Of a stretch of 64,000 bases of DNA, positions 24,791-36,107 are shown piece after piece (the stretch's first letter is position 1; each line of letters starts with the position of its first letter). The stretch is from Siphonodentalium dalli (taxonomy: Eukaryota > Mollusca > Scaphopoda > Gadilida > Siphonodentaliidae), in assembly GCA_032622095.1 (NCBI GenBank), contig CP136062.1, positions 153,384,875-153,448,874 on the forward strand, read 5' to 3'. The translations under genes and the position numbers were made by a program. The notes beneath the pieces are model-generated. The model was not told the origin of the DNA. It worked only from the letters and a program-made list of their open reading frames with translations, and ran no database searches.

Positions 24791-25287
24791 TTGTTTATTT
24801 GATTTGTACATCATAACTAAGTAATAACAGGTGAATTAATGGTGGAATGGATTTTTGCAAGTGTGAAATGTATTTAACTAGCTGCTGTAGTCCTGGGTTT
24901 TTACAGGTAAAATTTGGCTGCGAGATAGCCCTGTCGTACATTTTATCTTAAAAAGTAAAAACATGACCTATGATTTTTCTTGCATTTTCATGATCAGATG
25001 GTGTCAATCTAGCTGGGAAAACATCACTGGAGTGGCCTGCAGGCTTCAATTCAGTGAACTTGGCTGAAACGTTAACCCTGTCGTCTATGGGAAACCATTT
25101 ACTTCAGTGTTTCCTATAATGTGCTCTTGTGTTATAATAGAAGGGTTAATGTTTGGGTACAACTGAACTTCAGCCACTGTTACTTCTCTCTGATAACAAT
25201 CCACTTCTCCCTAAAAACCAAACAGGGAGAATTTGAAACCTTTTAGCGGGTCCCTGTCTTGGAGAAAGTACATACATAGAGTATGGT

Positions 25288-25392
25288 TAAGCAGAATGAG
25301 GTCCCCAGAGGGTGAACTTAGTGATGTGCAGGGTAGCGTCACTAAATGCACCCTCTAGTGACCCAATACTGCAAATGACAGACACACTATTT
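25288..25392. mobile_element. Family M fragment (one hairpin)
   Basis: AAGCAGAATGAGGTCCCCAG...CACCCTCTAGTGACCC followed by GCAAATGACAGACACACTAT. This is the right-hand part of an M element, fused to or interrupted by the next copy. Confidence 0.75.
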
Positions 25393-25393
25393 G

Positions 25394-25837
25394 CAGGATT
25401 GCCTGTCATTTGCATAATGAGGTCCCCAGAGGGTGAATTTAGTGACGTTATCCAGCATAGTGGGCTAGCATCATTAAATTCACCCTCTGGGGACCTCATT
25501 CTGCTTAGGCCTCATCTTCTCTGGAAAGTTTCTTTATAATAAAATTTCTATAGAAACTTCATCACATAGATTCTATTTCTTTTTTAGTTTAGTTTCTCTG
25601 TATCCCCAAATTGGCAGACGACACATTGCACAATCAAGGTTCCCAAAGTGTGTACATCACAATATTCACCATCCGGGAACTTCAATCTGAGTCTACGTCT
25701 CCCATAGCAGATTAGGCCAATGCAGAATGAGGTCCCAAGAGGGTGAATTTGGTGATGCTAGGCTGCTGTGCAGGGTAGTATCACTAAATTCAGTGGACCT
25801 CATTCTGAAAATGACAGACACACTATTTCAAGACCTA
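25394..25837. mobile_element. Family M MITE overlapping the end of the BtpA-like coding region
   Basis: Both hairpins and the middle spacer are recognisable (AATGAGGTCCCCAGAGGGTG near 25417; AATGAGGTCCCAAGAGGGTG near 25724). The right end is GACAGACACACTATTTCAAG followed by ACCTA. Compared with intact right ends (CTATTTCAAGGCTTG), the element ends near 25837. The minus-strand stop codon TGA (25828-25830) therefore lies inside the element terminus. Confidence 0.75.
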
Positions 25838-26009
25838 ACCATGTTGACAAACTGTTTCACTTTAACTGGATCGAGTTCATTGCACCACAGTCCAGATTTC
25901 TTGAAGTATGAACCAATGATCAAACCATTAGCATGCTGGTAGTCTTTATAATTGTCTTGTGTCACACCAGATCCAACCAGGACTGGAATTTCCACTGATT
26001 TCTGTACAT
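25828..26009 (-). CDS. BtpA-like gene, exon 6 (C-terminus and stop)
   Basis: The acceptor is ...TTTTACACAG (intron) before ATGTACAGAAATC. The first two bases complete an Asp codon split with exon 5. It encodes about 60 residues, with VEIPVLVGSGVT and ANGLIIGSYFKKSG, the last strands of the TIM barrel with the GSGVT phosphate-binding-like turn seen in this family. A typical C-terminal tail follows (ELDPVKVKQFVNMV), then Arg-Ser-stop. The final residues and TGA coincide with the terminus of a family M transposon, so the ancestral end of the protein may have been slightly different. The open frame continues upstream into the intron, but the phase match supports the splice chosen. No polyadenylation signal could be assigned. 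Confidence 0.92.
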
Positions 26010-26097
26010 CTGTGTAAAACGAAAAAGTTGAAAGATAACAAGTATAATGCCAAGTATGCATTTGGTCCAAGCTCTCAGTTTAGATAATGAGCAATGC

Positions 26098-26180
26098 TTT
26101 TTTATTATTATTATTATTATTATAAATACATTTAGAGCGCATTATACAATAAATTAGTTTCAATGCACTTACAATACAGA
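26098..26180. repeat. (ATT)n microsatellite with dispersed repeat
   Basis: TTATTATTATTATTATTATT is followed by ATAAATACATTTAGAGCGCA, a combination that looks like the edge of a dispersed retroelement. The following sequence to about 26700 is AT-rich with no gene seen. Confidence 0.6.
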
Positions 26181-26754
26181 CATGGCACCCATCCTAAAAT
26201 AATAGTAAATAACGAATGGATAAAATTATATACAAAGAACCTAACTACAAAATACGCAAACTTAACCTAACTCTCAACCACAGTAAAGACAATATAAATA
26301 AATAAACAGTTTGTATAGCGTAAAATCAACCGAAATGCTCTAAAACTCTTGACATGTTAAACATAAAATACAATTGCAAATATAAGACATAATTTTGGAC
26401 ATCAATAAAAAACGTAAAACTATAAGTGATACGTTACTAAGAAATACAAAAGCACATAATATTACAAATCGAAAAAATAAATATTAAAAAGTTACTGGTA
26501 AATTGGGGGTGGTAACATGATAACAAATGCTAACAGCGAAAAAAGGGTGTAAAATGGCGAAGCTAAAAATACCAAGAAAAGGGGGTAAAATGGGAAAGAT
26601 CGGGAACGAGTAAAATCGAAACGAAAAATATTGATGAGACTAAGTTGCTTAATTAGTGATCCAAACAGTATAAAAGATTAATGCTTGTATGGCTCCAACT
26701 ATTTTATAAGTTCGAGAAAGTTCATAGCTCAATGGATGAAACACATTGTATGGG

Positions 26755-26935
26755 GGGGGGGAGCCAAGTGGTTGATATCTTCTCCATAAAATGTGCCACT
26801 TCTCCCTAATTTTGTTCCAGGAAGAAGTTAACTTCTATCTCATATACCTTTATGAATAATAATATCCCCAACAGCATATTTAAAGTATATATACTGATTA
26901 TAATGGTGTTCTTACTCACTATAATGGTTTTATAT
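26755..26935. repeat. Dispersed repeat, pairs with 24470-24790
   Basis: Shares CCACTTCTCCCTAATTTTGTTCCAGG-type sequence, TCTCATATACC and ATACTGATTATAATGGTGTTCTTACTCAC with the earlier copy. Confidence 0.7.
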
Positions 26936-27117
26936 GCTTGTGTGGTGCATTATACTTATTGGATTATGGCAGGCTTATATTGTGGTGTAAATTGAACTTC
27001 TCCTTAATTTGAAATTCCTGGGGTGGCAGACATAGAAAATCCTTTTTAAAAAATTAATTTGGTGTGTGTCAATAAGTGATTAATGGTAAATGCATTTCAT
27101 TTCACCCATTGTTGATT

Positions 27118-27285
27118 TAAGAAATGACTTGAAGATCCATTGGAGTCCTTGGATTTTGGCCGACAGAGTAATTAAACAAAGTGTGAGAATCCCTAAAGGT
27201 TTCACACAAACTTTGTTTAATTACTCTGCCGGTCAAAACCAATTACCCCCCCCCCAATCGATCTTCAAGTCATTCCTTATAATAA
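27118..27285. repeat. Foldback hairpin in intron 5
   Basis: AAATGACTTGAAGATC and TTTTGGCCGACAGAGTAATT plus AAACAAAGT are mirrored by ACTTTGTTTAATTACTCTGC, CGGTCAAAACC and GATCTTCAAGTCATT. Ends about 15-45 bp, family unknown. Confidence 0.85.
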
Positions 27286-27642
27286 TATAACAGTACATTT
27301 TAATAGAACATTAATAATTTGAACAACTTTTAAAAACTACTAAAACAATTGTAAGTAACATATATTGTTCAAATTCCAACACAGTCTCCCAATAACAATA
27401 CGCAGTGAGCGCGTTCACATGATCGGCTTGAAGTGACGTAGGTTGTTCATCAGTTTTTATGAAGTGAAGGCTGCAGTTATTGGTTGATGAACCTCAGAAA
27501 TGTTCGTGTAAACTGTATGGCGATTTGTACTCATCCTTGCGGGCGCCAATTGTGTGAAAGCAGAGTGTGTGTGATTATATTGTGATAAACACTTATAATT
27601 AATTTTCCAGTACTTCTTCCCATCATTTTTTTGACAGGCAAT

Positions 27643-27667
27643 CCCCCCCCCCCCCCCCCCCCCCCCC
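27643..27667. repeat. Poly-C run
   Basis: 25 consecutive C residues. Confidence 0.95.
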
Positions 27668-28006
27668 GAGTAGATATATAATCAAACTGCTATTTTCGAA
27701 CAACAACTGATCATCTAACAATCCCGTGACTTGGCCATATGACATATAGAAATTACCTTGACATCATCTCCCTAATGACATACATGTATTACACTGATTT
27801 TAATCCATCTTAGACTTTCACACTGGGTCCACTCTTTTGAAGCCCGATACTCAAAGACATGACGAGGGAAGATCAAGCTGGGACAGGGATATATCATGAT
27901 GATTGAATTAAAACCAACCAGCGTCTTATCCATTTGTCCTGACATGGCTCTTATCTGGCAGAATGCTTGAGCTTTTGGGTCACATGGGTGTTTATTTAAC
28001 TAACGC

Positions 28007-28352
28007 CAAGCCTGCAAATAGCGTGTCTGACATTTGCAGAATGAGGTCACCAGAGGGTGAATTTAGTGACGCTACCCCGCATAGTGGGCTAGCATCACTA
28101 AATTCACCCTCTGGGGACCTCATTCTGCTTAGGCCCTCAACTGCTATGGCAGACCTAGGATCAAATTGAAGTTCCCCAGTTGAAGTTGGTGATGATACCA
28201 TAGATACTTTTCCCAGAAGATGAGGCCTAAGCAGAATGAGGTCCCCAGAGGGTGAATTTAGTGATGCTAGCCCGCGATGTGGGATAGCGTCACTAAATTA
28301 ACCCTCTGGGGACCTCATTCTGCAAATGACAGACACGCTATTTGCAGGCTTG
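28007..28352. mobile_element. Family M MITE, 346 bp
   Basis: CAAGCCTGCAAATAGCGTG to CACGCTATTTGCAGGCTTG, flanked by ACTAACGC and TTTAACGC (6 of 8 bases matching). Two hairpins and a shortened middle. Minus- and plus-strand open frames here are readings of the hairpin arms. Confidence 0.9.
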
Positions 28353-28978
28353 TTTAACGCCGACAGGCATTCTTTCAATAATAACCATGGGCAGTCTTTA
28401 AGAATACGTAAGGGACTATTTTATGCTACTCACGAGTCGAGAAAATAGAATTAAACGATATAAAATGACTGTCGTAGCAAGGACTGGAGTGTTGCGTTAG
28501 GGGTGGGGGTAATTAGCGGGGAATTTGTTGGTTTTAAATAACATTCCTACATTTGGTCAAAACTTTCGACGGAATTTGCCATTAGGTTGACATTTTCTAA
28601 TCACAGAGGTGTTACAGTTTGGAAATTTCCAACACTTGCGGCCCCTCAAATTCAAATTTTTAAATGTTCTCCCACTTCACTGATCATAGGCCAGTCAAAA
28701 ACTGATAATTGATTACAAATAAAAAAAAACAATAAAAACAAATCGCGGCCTGAATTTGCCTGTAGTTAGACCTATATATTCTAGGAATACAGATTTCAGT
28801 CAGGTTCGGATTAAAAAAAAATTCCAAAACAAAAAAACAAATCATGGCCTGAATTTTCATGCCAGGATTTTGCAGTGTTCCGGCTCATATTTCAAATTGT
28901 CTCATGTCTCCCCACAACAGTTACAGTTAGGAAATTCCAAACCAAGGGGTGGGATGCAAATGGAATTACACAACATTG

Positions 28979-29297
28979 TACAGTGGGCTAGCAAATTCAC
29001 CCTCAGGGGACCTCCTTTTGCTTAGGTCTCATCTTCTGCGAAGTATCTATTGTCTTAAATTAACATTGTTTCCAGTTACTTTTTCCCTTCTGGGAAGTTT
29101 CTATATCCCGTAATTTGCAGAAGATAAAATGCATAATCGAGGTGACTAATGGGTGAACATCACCAACTTCAACTTATCCTAGGTCTCCCATAGCATAGAA
29201 TGAGGTGAATTTGGTGACGCCAGGTGGGATAGCATCACTAAATTCACCCTATGGGGACCTCATTCTGCAAATGACAGACATACTATTTGCAGACTTG
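28979..29297. mobile_element. Family M MITE, left-truncated
   Basis: It begins inside the first hairpin (CAGTGGGCTAGCAAATTCAC) and continues with the middle spacer. It ends AATGACAGACATACTATTTG CAGACTTG, 66 bp from exon 5. Confidence 0.82.
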
Positions 29298-29363
29298 AAT
29301 GCAGACCCTCTAGCCATATACCTGCTCCCTGTTTTTCTGATCAGAATATCATTTTTGCCATAC

Positions 29364-29491
29364 CATTTATTTCCGATATGCTGGTCGGTTTGCCTGTTGA
29401 GGAACCAGTCACAATAACGCCATCGGCAAGGAAGAACTCTGCAGCTTTAGCAACGTCAATAATATCCAAGTCACTGGTTATTGCATGTGAG
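29364..29491 (-). CDS. BtpA-like gene, exon 5
   Basis: Acceptor ...ATCTTTTCAG before CTCACATGCAATAACC; donor GTATGG after ...ATAAATG. The exon encodes SHAITSDLDIIDVAKAAEFF and LADGVIVTGSSTG..., the segment of BtpA proteins that carries the conserved HA-T-D and ADGVIVTG-TG motifs. It is 128 bp: one base completes the Cys codon begun in exon 4, 42 codons follow, and one base starts the Asp codon finished in exon 6. A candidate methionine-start frame on the plus strand upstream of it is a MITE reading. Confidence 0.95.
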
Positions 29492-29779
29492 CTGAAAAGA
29501 TAGATATTATACACTATTTAAAAGCATTCACAGTTATTACATATTTGAAATACGCACACAATTCGCAAATGTAAATATTTTCTACTTTATTATTCGGGAT
29601 GAATAATTGAGTGATAAACATATGTCAATGCCTCAGCCAGCAATAGTCACTGAATGCATTTGTTTACAGCAATGACACTGTTTTCTGGCAATATCTGGAT
29701 ATAAATTTATTAAAATCACTTATTTTGGCATGATTATTTGCAATTCTATTATGATCACATCAACAGCCTGAGTGTTGCA

Positions 29780-29977
29780 CACCATATGTCGTTTATTGAA
29801 CTTATTATCTGAACATTTCCCACCAGTGAATATGAATCCTTCTACTCTCATTGGTATCTTTTTTCTATTGTTCGTCTGCTTTTATTACTTGAAAACCCCT
29901 CCAAATGAATAATAGACCATTCCAATGTATACTTTTATAACTGAATGGGAGAATCCATTCAGTATAGAAAGGGTTAA
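29780..29977. mobile_element. Family D TTAA element, right part only
   Basis: It contains TTTATTGAACTTATTATCTG and TATAACTGAATGGGAGAATC, and ends AGTATAGAAAGGGTTAA, all shared with the fuller family D copy at 34251-34874. The left terminus is lost. Its TTAA (29974-29977) is also the left TTAA of the next element. Confidence 0.65.
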
Positions 29978-31535
29978 CACGTTGAGTGCCACTACAAGTT
30001 ATCTCGTAGTACGCAACCTTCACAGGTGGCCACTACGAGTTATCTCGTAGTGGTTACCATGTCATGTAACTGACAAACGGAAGCAGTTGGAAAGGACGAT
30101 ACACCACGAAAACCCGCCTCGGAACAGTGATGTTATCAAATAAATAGTGTGGCTCCCCTTACATCGTTCAACTGAAGTGAGCACCATCAGCACATATATT
30201 CTACTCAAAATGGTCCAGTTGTGAGTGAATACAGCTGACACTCTTTCACTGAGAGACGACCAGAGGCAGTCGTGTGTGGGCAACTGGACTGGGTTTTTGG
30301 TATTCAATAGACTGGAAATGTGCATGCATGCAAACACAGTCAGGGTGATGGATATTCACAATGGACAAACATGCGAAGGCAGTTTCGAGGAATTATTACA
30401 TCATTGTGTTTCAACACATCGAAACTTCGCACAACCACCCACACACGTCACACAGGCCTGCCAAATTTGTTCCTCCTCACTCTTGTGCGAGTGGATGCTG
30501 CAGGACGCATCCTACTCAAGATAAGCGGATAATCCATGACATTACGCGCGTTGATGCTACCATTATCTCATTATTATGGAACACAGCAGTTGTTTTTGGA
30601 ATACACTGTGTGGCTCCATTTGGGGGCTAGGTATTTTATAATTTATAATTCAAGTAAAGCGAAACAATTATTCCACAAAGCTACATTGTACCCTCTTCCG
30701 AACGTGTTGGACAATGGAAAGCGTAACAATTACCGTACTTTAGATGTCATGCAGTTCATCGAACTGTTCTACATGTATGTACGGATAAATGGTTTTGTGA
30801 GCATAGAGGTTTACAGTAAAGGGTGACTTATTTCCAGACGAGGATGGATTATATGGAATCGTTAAATGTAGCACACTCATGTATGCACAGGGATCTATTA
30901 GGCAACTGCTGGTTGTTTTAATTTTGTGCTGACAATTCTTCCTACACTATTATTTTGGGCTGTACTTTGGAACCCTAGCATAGGCCTAAATCAGGCTAAA
31001 TGGGAGATAACTTACAATGCCCGAAACTACAGAAGATGCATGCTCGTAGTCATAACTGGACGAAATAAACTCATCCTCACAGGAAACAAGTTCACCCGAT
31101 TCCACGTCGGATTCACCGTCTGTAGTCATGCATGGTCATATAAGTAATTTGCTCCATTGTGCATCAGCCATAATATAACTATATAACGAGCTATAACCAC
31201 CACAAGGACACCAACACCTCCATACATGCTTACCACCAAAATAACTTGTTTGGGTTACTTTCTACTTCATATTTATTGCTCAAACGTGTCCAATTGTGTC
31301 TACGAGATAACTCATAGTTGGCACTGGTGGTGGGAATACTCAAATTCCTTCCGCCAGTGCCGGCTACAAGTTAACTCGTAGTACTATCAATCGCCGTTTC
31401 TGTCATCTAAACTCACGACGTCATCCAATTCTTGCTTCGATGAAGCCAAATTATGGTCTACTAAGGGTATCTATCTTGCCACAATTTGGCAAACTGGCGA
31501 GATTACTAATTGATTTCCGGCACTCAACGTGTTAA
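29974..31535. mobile_element. Family E piggyBac-like element, 1.56 kb
   Basis: Bounded by TTAA on both sides. The terminal inverted repeats are TTAACACGTTGAGTGCC and GGCACTCAACGTGTTAA, an exact match. Both subterminal regions repeat a (T)TATCTCGTAGT-type motif in several orientations. A TTAA target and 13-bp ends fit piggyBac. The interior does not contain a recognisable DDE transposase core, so this copy is non-autonomous or decayed. Confidence 0.85.
30986..31129 (-). pseudogene. Possible piggyBac transposase N-terminal remnant
   Basis: A 47-codon minus-strand frame begins with Met and is rich in Asp, Glu and Ser (MTTDGESDVESGELV, then EDEFISSSYDYE). PiggyBac transposases commonly start with such an acidic leader. 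It runs into GTAAGT (a possible donor) and a stop soon after. No catalytic part was found downstream in any frame, so this is a suggestive remnant only. Confidence 0.35.
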
Positions 31536-31771
31536 CTGGTATGAAAATAGGTAGAATTTTCGGTCCCAGATTCAACACTCGGTCTCTCGTATTTTAACAA
31601 AATAGAAAGAACCACTGACTAGCATTTCTGCTGCGTGCTGCAACAACATAAATCAAGGTACCATATATTGTATGGGAGACAGAGAGATAACACTTTAATA
31701 TATAACACAAAAACACTTAATCTATACATAATAACTTAATCATGGAATGGCAAGGGAGAAATACCTTTGCT

Positions 31772-32212
31772 CAAGCCTGTAAATAGCGTGTCTGTCATTT
31801 TCAGAATGAGCTCCCGAGAGCAGGCGAGAGTGTGAATTTAGTGATGCTATCCCACACAGTGGGCTAGCATCACCAAATTCACCCTCTGGGGTCCTCATTC
31901 TGCTTAGGCCTCATCTTCTGGGAAGTATCTATAGTCTCAAATAAACATTGTTTTTAGCTTAATTTTTCCCTTCTGTTCAGAAGATAAAATGCATAATCGA
32001 GGTGGCTAATGGGTGAAAATCATCAACTTTAACTGGGGAATTTAAATCTGATTCTAGTTCTCCCATAGTAAGTTCTCCCTTGTGGCCTAAGTAGAATGAG
32101 GTTCCCATAGGGTAAATTTTGTGATGCTAGCCCGCTGTGTTGGATAGCGTCACTAAATTCACCCTCTGGGGACCTAATTCTGCAAATGACAGACACACTA
32201 TTTGCAGACTTG
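31772..32212. mobile_element. Family M MITE, 441 bp, with target duplication
   Basis: CAAGCCTGTAAATAGCGTG to CACTATTTGCAGACTTG, flanked by CCTTTGCT (31764-31771) and CCTCTGCT (32213-32220), 7 of 8 matching. Full two-hairpin structure. Confidence 0.9.
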
Positions 32213-33148
32213 CCTCTGCTCCATATCCCCTCTCCTCCTTCGCCCCCACCACTATGGCTTACCTAGAACCTCAGACTGCTGTATGTTAAGCAACAATAGA
32301 AACCAGGTTCCCATAAAATGTATGCAGTGGAAACATTTATTATGGCAAACTTCATCTATACATCACTTCCCATCACACAAATTATAGCATTAATCAGAAT
32401 TCTGAGTTGCATCATTGACAATAATGGCTATCGCATTATTAAATCACCATGAAATAAAACAATATTTATTGCCGTAATTCTGGCTGGCGGCATCGCCATG
32501 AGACATATATTGCTGTATGATTTCCTCTAACCTTCAACGGACATGACAGAAATCGATAGAAGTGTGTGCATAGCAGTCATTTTTCATTTCTCAAAGTCCG
32601 CTCAGACTGCACCCATGATTGCGTACGTTTTAGGTCTCTGATTGAATAATAGCATACAATAATGGTATTTAGAGTTTCTAGATGTGTTCTGGACTATTAC
32701 TGACAATAACACAATTTATAATATACCTATTTCAATACAAATCAGCTCTCTTAATTCGGATTGTTTGGCCTCGGCAATTAGCTATGGCAACCCTGGCAAC
32801 CCTTTGCCATGGCCCAGTTTGCTTCAGCACATGGATCCAGAATTGCTGATTGCCATAGCCAATTATGAGGGCTAATGCAGATAGTCTTATTAAAACTAGA
32901 CTTAATTTTCATTACTTTCAACTTGAGAGTTGACTGTAAGGAAACCTTGGTCTAGTTATTACTAGACTGATGCAGATATATATAAGATATTAATTAACTG
33001 AGGCTTAACAAAGACAACAGGTTACAGGACACCAATCCAAAACACTCATTGGAGAAAAAATATATGAAGCTGACATTTGGCTAATCATGCAGTAAATAGT
33101 CTTGACATCAAACTGATGGATGGATGAGGTACATTTTTCAATCTAGCT

Positions 33149-33509
33149 TTAACCCTTTACCCAACAAATCGGCCAAAACCGGCCAAATAAAGCTTCAACA
33201 GCCTAAAATATCTTCGGTCTGTCTCAATAGAACCATACAAATATGGATATCATTGGAACCGGCTCCTTGACCACATTGTGATAGTTACAGTTATGCCCTG
33301 TGCCAATGCATTCTCTTATATATGCGAGTCGACCATAGGTCGCCTCGCATATATAAGAGAATGCATTGGCCTTACATTCTTTAACAATTTTATAATTTTT
33401 AATGTGTTAAGCCAATGCATTCTCTTATATATGCGAGGCGACCTATGGTCGACTCGCATATATAAGAGAATACATTGGCACAGGGCCGTTCTGTTGGGTA
33501 AAGGGTTAA
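33149..33509. mobile_element. Family A TTAA-flanked MITE
   Basis: TTAACCCTTTACCCAACAAA at one end and TGTTGGGTAAAGGGTTAA at the other. Next to the first end lies a 150-bp stretch starting CGGCCAAAACCGGCCAAATA. The rest is two hairpins built of CCAATGCATTCTCTTATATA and GCGAGTCGACC with their inverses. PiggyBac-like by its TTAA target and CCC-starting ends. Confidence 0.88.
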
Positions 33510-33557
33510 ATTTGTTTTATAGTTCTAACCCACTACTTGTAGCTTTGAAAAAATTTA

Positions 33558-33948
33558 ACCCTTTCATGTTGGGAGCTTTCTGAATTTTTGCGAAAACCCT
33601 GTGCCAATGCACCATAGGTCACCTCGTATATATAAGAGAATGCATTGGCCTAACAAATTTTATATTATTTTTTATAATTGTTCAAGAATGTAAGAAATAA
33701 TGATAAAAAAATGTTAGAAGAATATAAGAAAAATAATAAAAATTTATAAATAATGTAAGAAAAAATTATCAAAAAAAATTGTTAATGAAAGTAAGATAAA
33801 AAGATAAGAAATGATAAAATTGTTAAAGAATATAATAAAAAATAATAAAGTTTGTTATAGAATGTAAGAAACATTTAAGAATGTTAGAAAATTTATAAAA
33901 AATTGTAAGGCCAATGTATTCTCTTAAAAATGCGAGTCGACCACAGGG
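33558..33948. mobile_element. Family B/A-like element, broken
   Basis: It begins TTAACCCTTTCATGTTGGGA (family B) but carries ACCATAGGTCACCTCG and GCGAGTCGACCACAGGG (family A core). The middle is an expanded A-rich GTAAGAAA/ATAATAAAA stretch. No right TTAA end was found; it fades into an M-like fragment (GGTGAATTTAGTGATGCTAG, about 33948-33967). Confidence 0.6.
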
Positions 33949-34250
33949 TGAATTTAGTGATGCTAGCCGGCTGTACTAAATTTGATGGAATGGAGAGTCA
34001 CTTTAAAGATGTATTGAGGGTTGAAGACAATTTTTACGTATTTTGTTCGATATTGAATTTTCAATCCATTTATTTTAATACAGTATTTATGATTTAGAGG
34101 ATATAACTATTTATTAAGTTTTCAATAACAAAATGATATTCCTTGGTATATATATAAGTCTATGTTATATGTATTGGCCGAACAAAGACAAAAACAAAAA
34201 ATGTTTTATTAAATTTTGTTCATTGTTGTAACTGGAGCCTGAATTCATCT

Positions 34251-34874
34251 TTAACACTTTCTATACGCCCTGTTACTAACTCGCGGCCATATTGTGGATC
34301 CACCAGACCGGTTCCATGGTTTTAATGCTACAGGTCAAAGTTCTGGAGTAGCATACCCATACATGGAGTTTTGAATTATTCATGAATTCCATATATGGCA
34401 ATGCTACTACAGAACTTTGATGTGTAGCACTAAACCACGGAACCGGGGCTGGATTAATCTATGAAACCAAAGAACGGAGCTGGATGAATCCAATACGGCC
34501 GCGACTCAGTGATCTCGCTTATACTATATGGATTCTCCCATTCAGTTATAAAAGTAAACATTGAAATTGTCTATTATTCATGACATGAGCTGCGGTGGTG
34601 AAGCATTAAAGATCCAGTGCCAATGCATTCTCTTATATGCGAGTTACGGGAGACTCGCATATATAAGATAATGCATTGGCACAGGGGTTTTCTATAAATT
34701 TAGACGGACAAGAGACAAAGAGATAATAAAAAGGCAGAAGAATTCTTATTCATCATTGGGAAATGTTCAGATAATAAATTCAACAAACGGCCTATGGTCG
34801 TTTGTTGAACTTATTATCTGAACACTTCCTAAGGGAACTACATGTCAATGAGTATTTAGTATAGAAAGTGTTAA
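34251..34874. mobile_element. Family D TTAA element
   Basis: The ends TTAACACTTTCTATAC and GTATAGAAAGTGTTAA are exact inverted repeats at TTAA sites 34251-34254 and 34871-34874. Internal hairpins include ATGGAGTTTTGAATTATTCA and CAAACGGCCTATGGTCGTTTG. A partial family B core sits inside (34604-34690). Confidence 0.82.
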
Positions 34875-35116
34875 CCCTTCCATGACTGGAGCTTCCTTAT
34901 ATATTGCGAACACCCTGTGCCAATGCGAGTCTCTCATAGGGATCCTCATATATATAAGAGAATACATTGGCCTAACAATATTTACCTTGACCTTGTAAGC
35001 CATACATTCTCTTATATATTCGAGGCTCACTTTGGGAGACTTGTATATATAATAGAATGCACTGGCACAGGATCTTTAATGCTTCACCAGCGCAGATACC
35101 ATCATGAAAGGGTTAA
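34871..35116. mobile_element. Family B TTAA element
   Basis: TTAACCCTTCCATGACTGGA to ATCATGAAAGGGTTAA, with two hairpins around TATATAAGAGAATACATTGG-type arms. It shares its left TTAA with the family D element and its right TTAA with a family C element. Confidence 0.85.
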
Positions 35117-35344
35117 AGTGGTACTGTACACTAAATCCGATCATTTAAGGACCATCTCCTTTTATACTCAACAGAATATATGCAATAAATGAATGAATTT
35201 GAGCCTTATATGAGTGTAACATACACTCATGTGCTCTATGACTCATAAAATTCATTCGTTTGTTGCATATATTCTGTTGAGTATAAAAGGAGATGGTCCC
35301 ATGATCCCATAAATGGTCAGATTTAGTCTACAGTACCCCTTTAA
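35113..35344. mobile_element. Family C TTAA foldback
   Basis: TTAAAGTGGTACTGTACACT to TCTACAGTACCCCTTTAA. Long arms carry ACCATCTCCTTTTATACTCA and ACAGAATATATGCAATAAAT, with a loop near ATGAGTGTAACATACACTCAT. Confidence 0.85.
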
Positions 35345-35683
35345 CAGAAGACTAAATTACTTCTGAAGACAAAGGATGCCTGTGCTTGGAATATCTTATA
35401 TGCCTACAGGGCTCAATGAATATGGATTACTGGTCAGAAAAATTAAGTCCGGAGAACAATAATTTATCTGTTGGGGCTAATGAATACTTGACCTAAAGTA
35501 CGAATTTCCCCCGCAAAACAATAATACTGTGAAGACGCGATGTAATAAATATGAATCCTGCAAGGCGCTAGACAATACATCAAGCCTAAGCCAATTACAT
35601 GCCCCGGCCTTGTCTGACGTTACATTCGTCAACCAAGCAATACTGGTAATTCAAAATAACGCTAATTTGTTTCTAGCTGCTTC

Positions 35684-36107
35684 CAGGCCTGCAAATAGTG
35701 TGCCTGTCATTTGCAGAATGAGGTCCCCAGAGGGTGAATTTAGTGACACTATCCCACATGGTGGGATAGCATCACCAAATTCACCCTCTGGGAACCTCAT
35801 TCTGCTTAGGCCTCAACTGCTCTGGGAGACCTAGGATCAGATTGAAGTTTCCCAGTTGAAGTTGGAGATGTTCACCCATTAGTGACCTCGATTAAGCATT
35901 TTATATTCTGCAAATTAGGGGATATAGAAACTTCCCAGAAAGGAAAAAGTAACTTAAAACAATGTTAATTTGAGACTATAGATACTAAGCAGAGTGAGGT
36001 CCCCAGAGGGTGAGTTTGGTAATGCTAGCCTGTGCAGGATAGAATCACTAAATTCACCCTCTGGGGACCTCATTCTCCAAATGACAGACACACTATTTGC
36101 AGGCTAG
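35684..36107. mobile_element. Family M MITE, 424 bp, with target duplication
   Basis: CAGGCCTGCAAATAGTG to CACTATTTGCAGGCTAG, flanked by GCTGCTTC and GTTGCTTC (7 of 8). Two hairpins and middle spacer. Confidence 0.88.

Larger units (their letters stand above)
26010..29363 (-). other. Intron 5 of the BtpA-like gene
   Basis: Donor GTATGG, acceptor ACACAG, 3354 bp. It contains an ATT microsatellite, an AT-rich dispersed repeat, a foldback at 27118-27285, a C-run and two family M elements. Confidence 0.88.

Noticed and set aside
30062-30826. piggyBac transposase core inside family E
   Set aside because: I read both strands for a DDE-type core and the Cys-rich C-terminus and found neither; the open frames overlap in conflicting directions.
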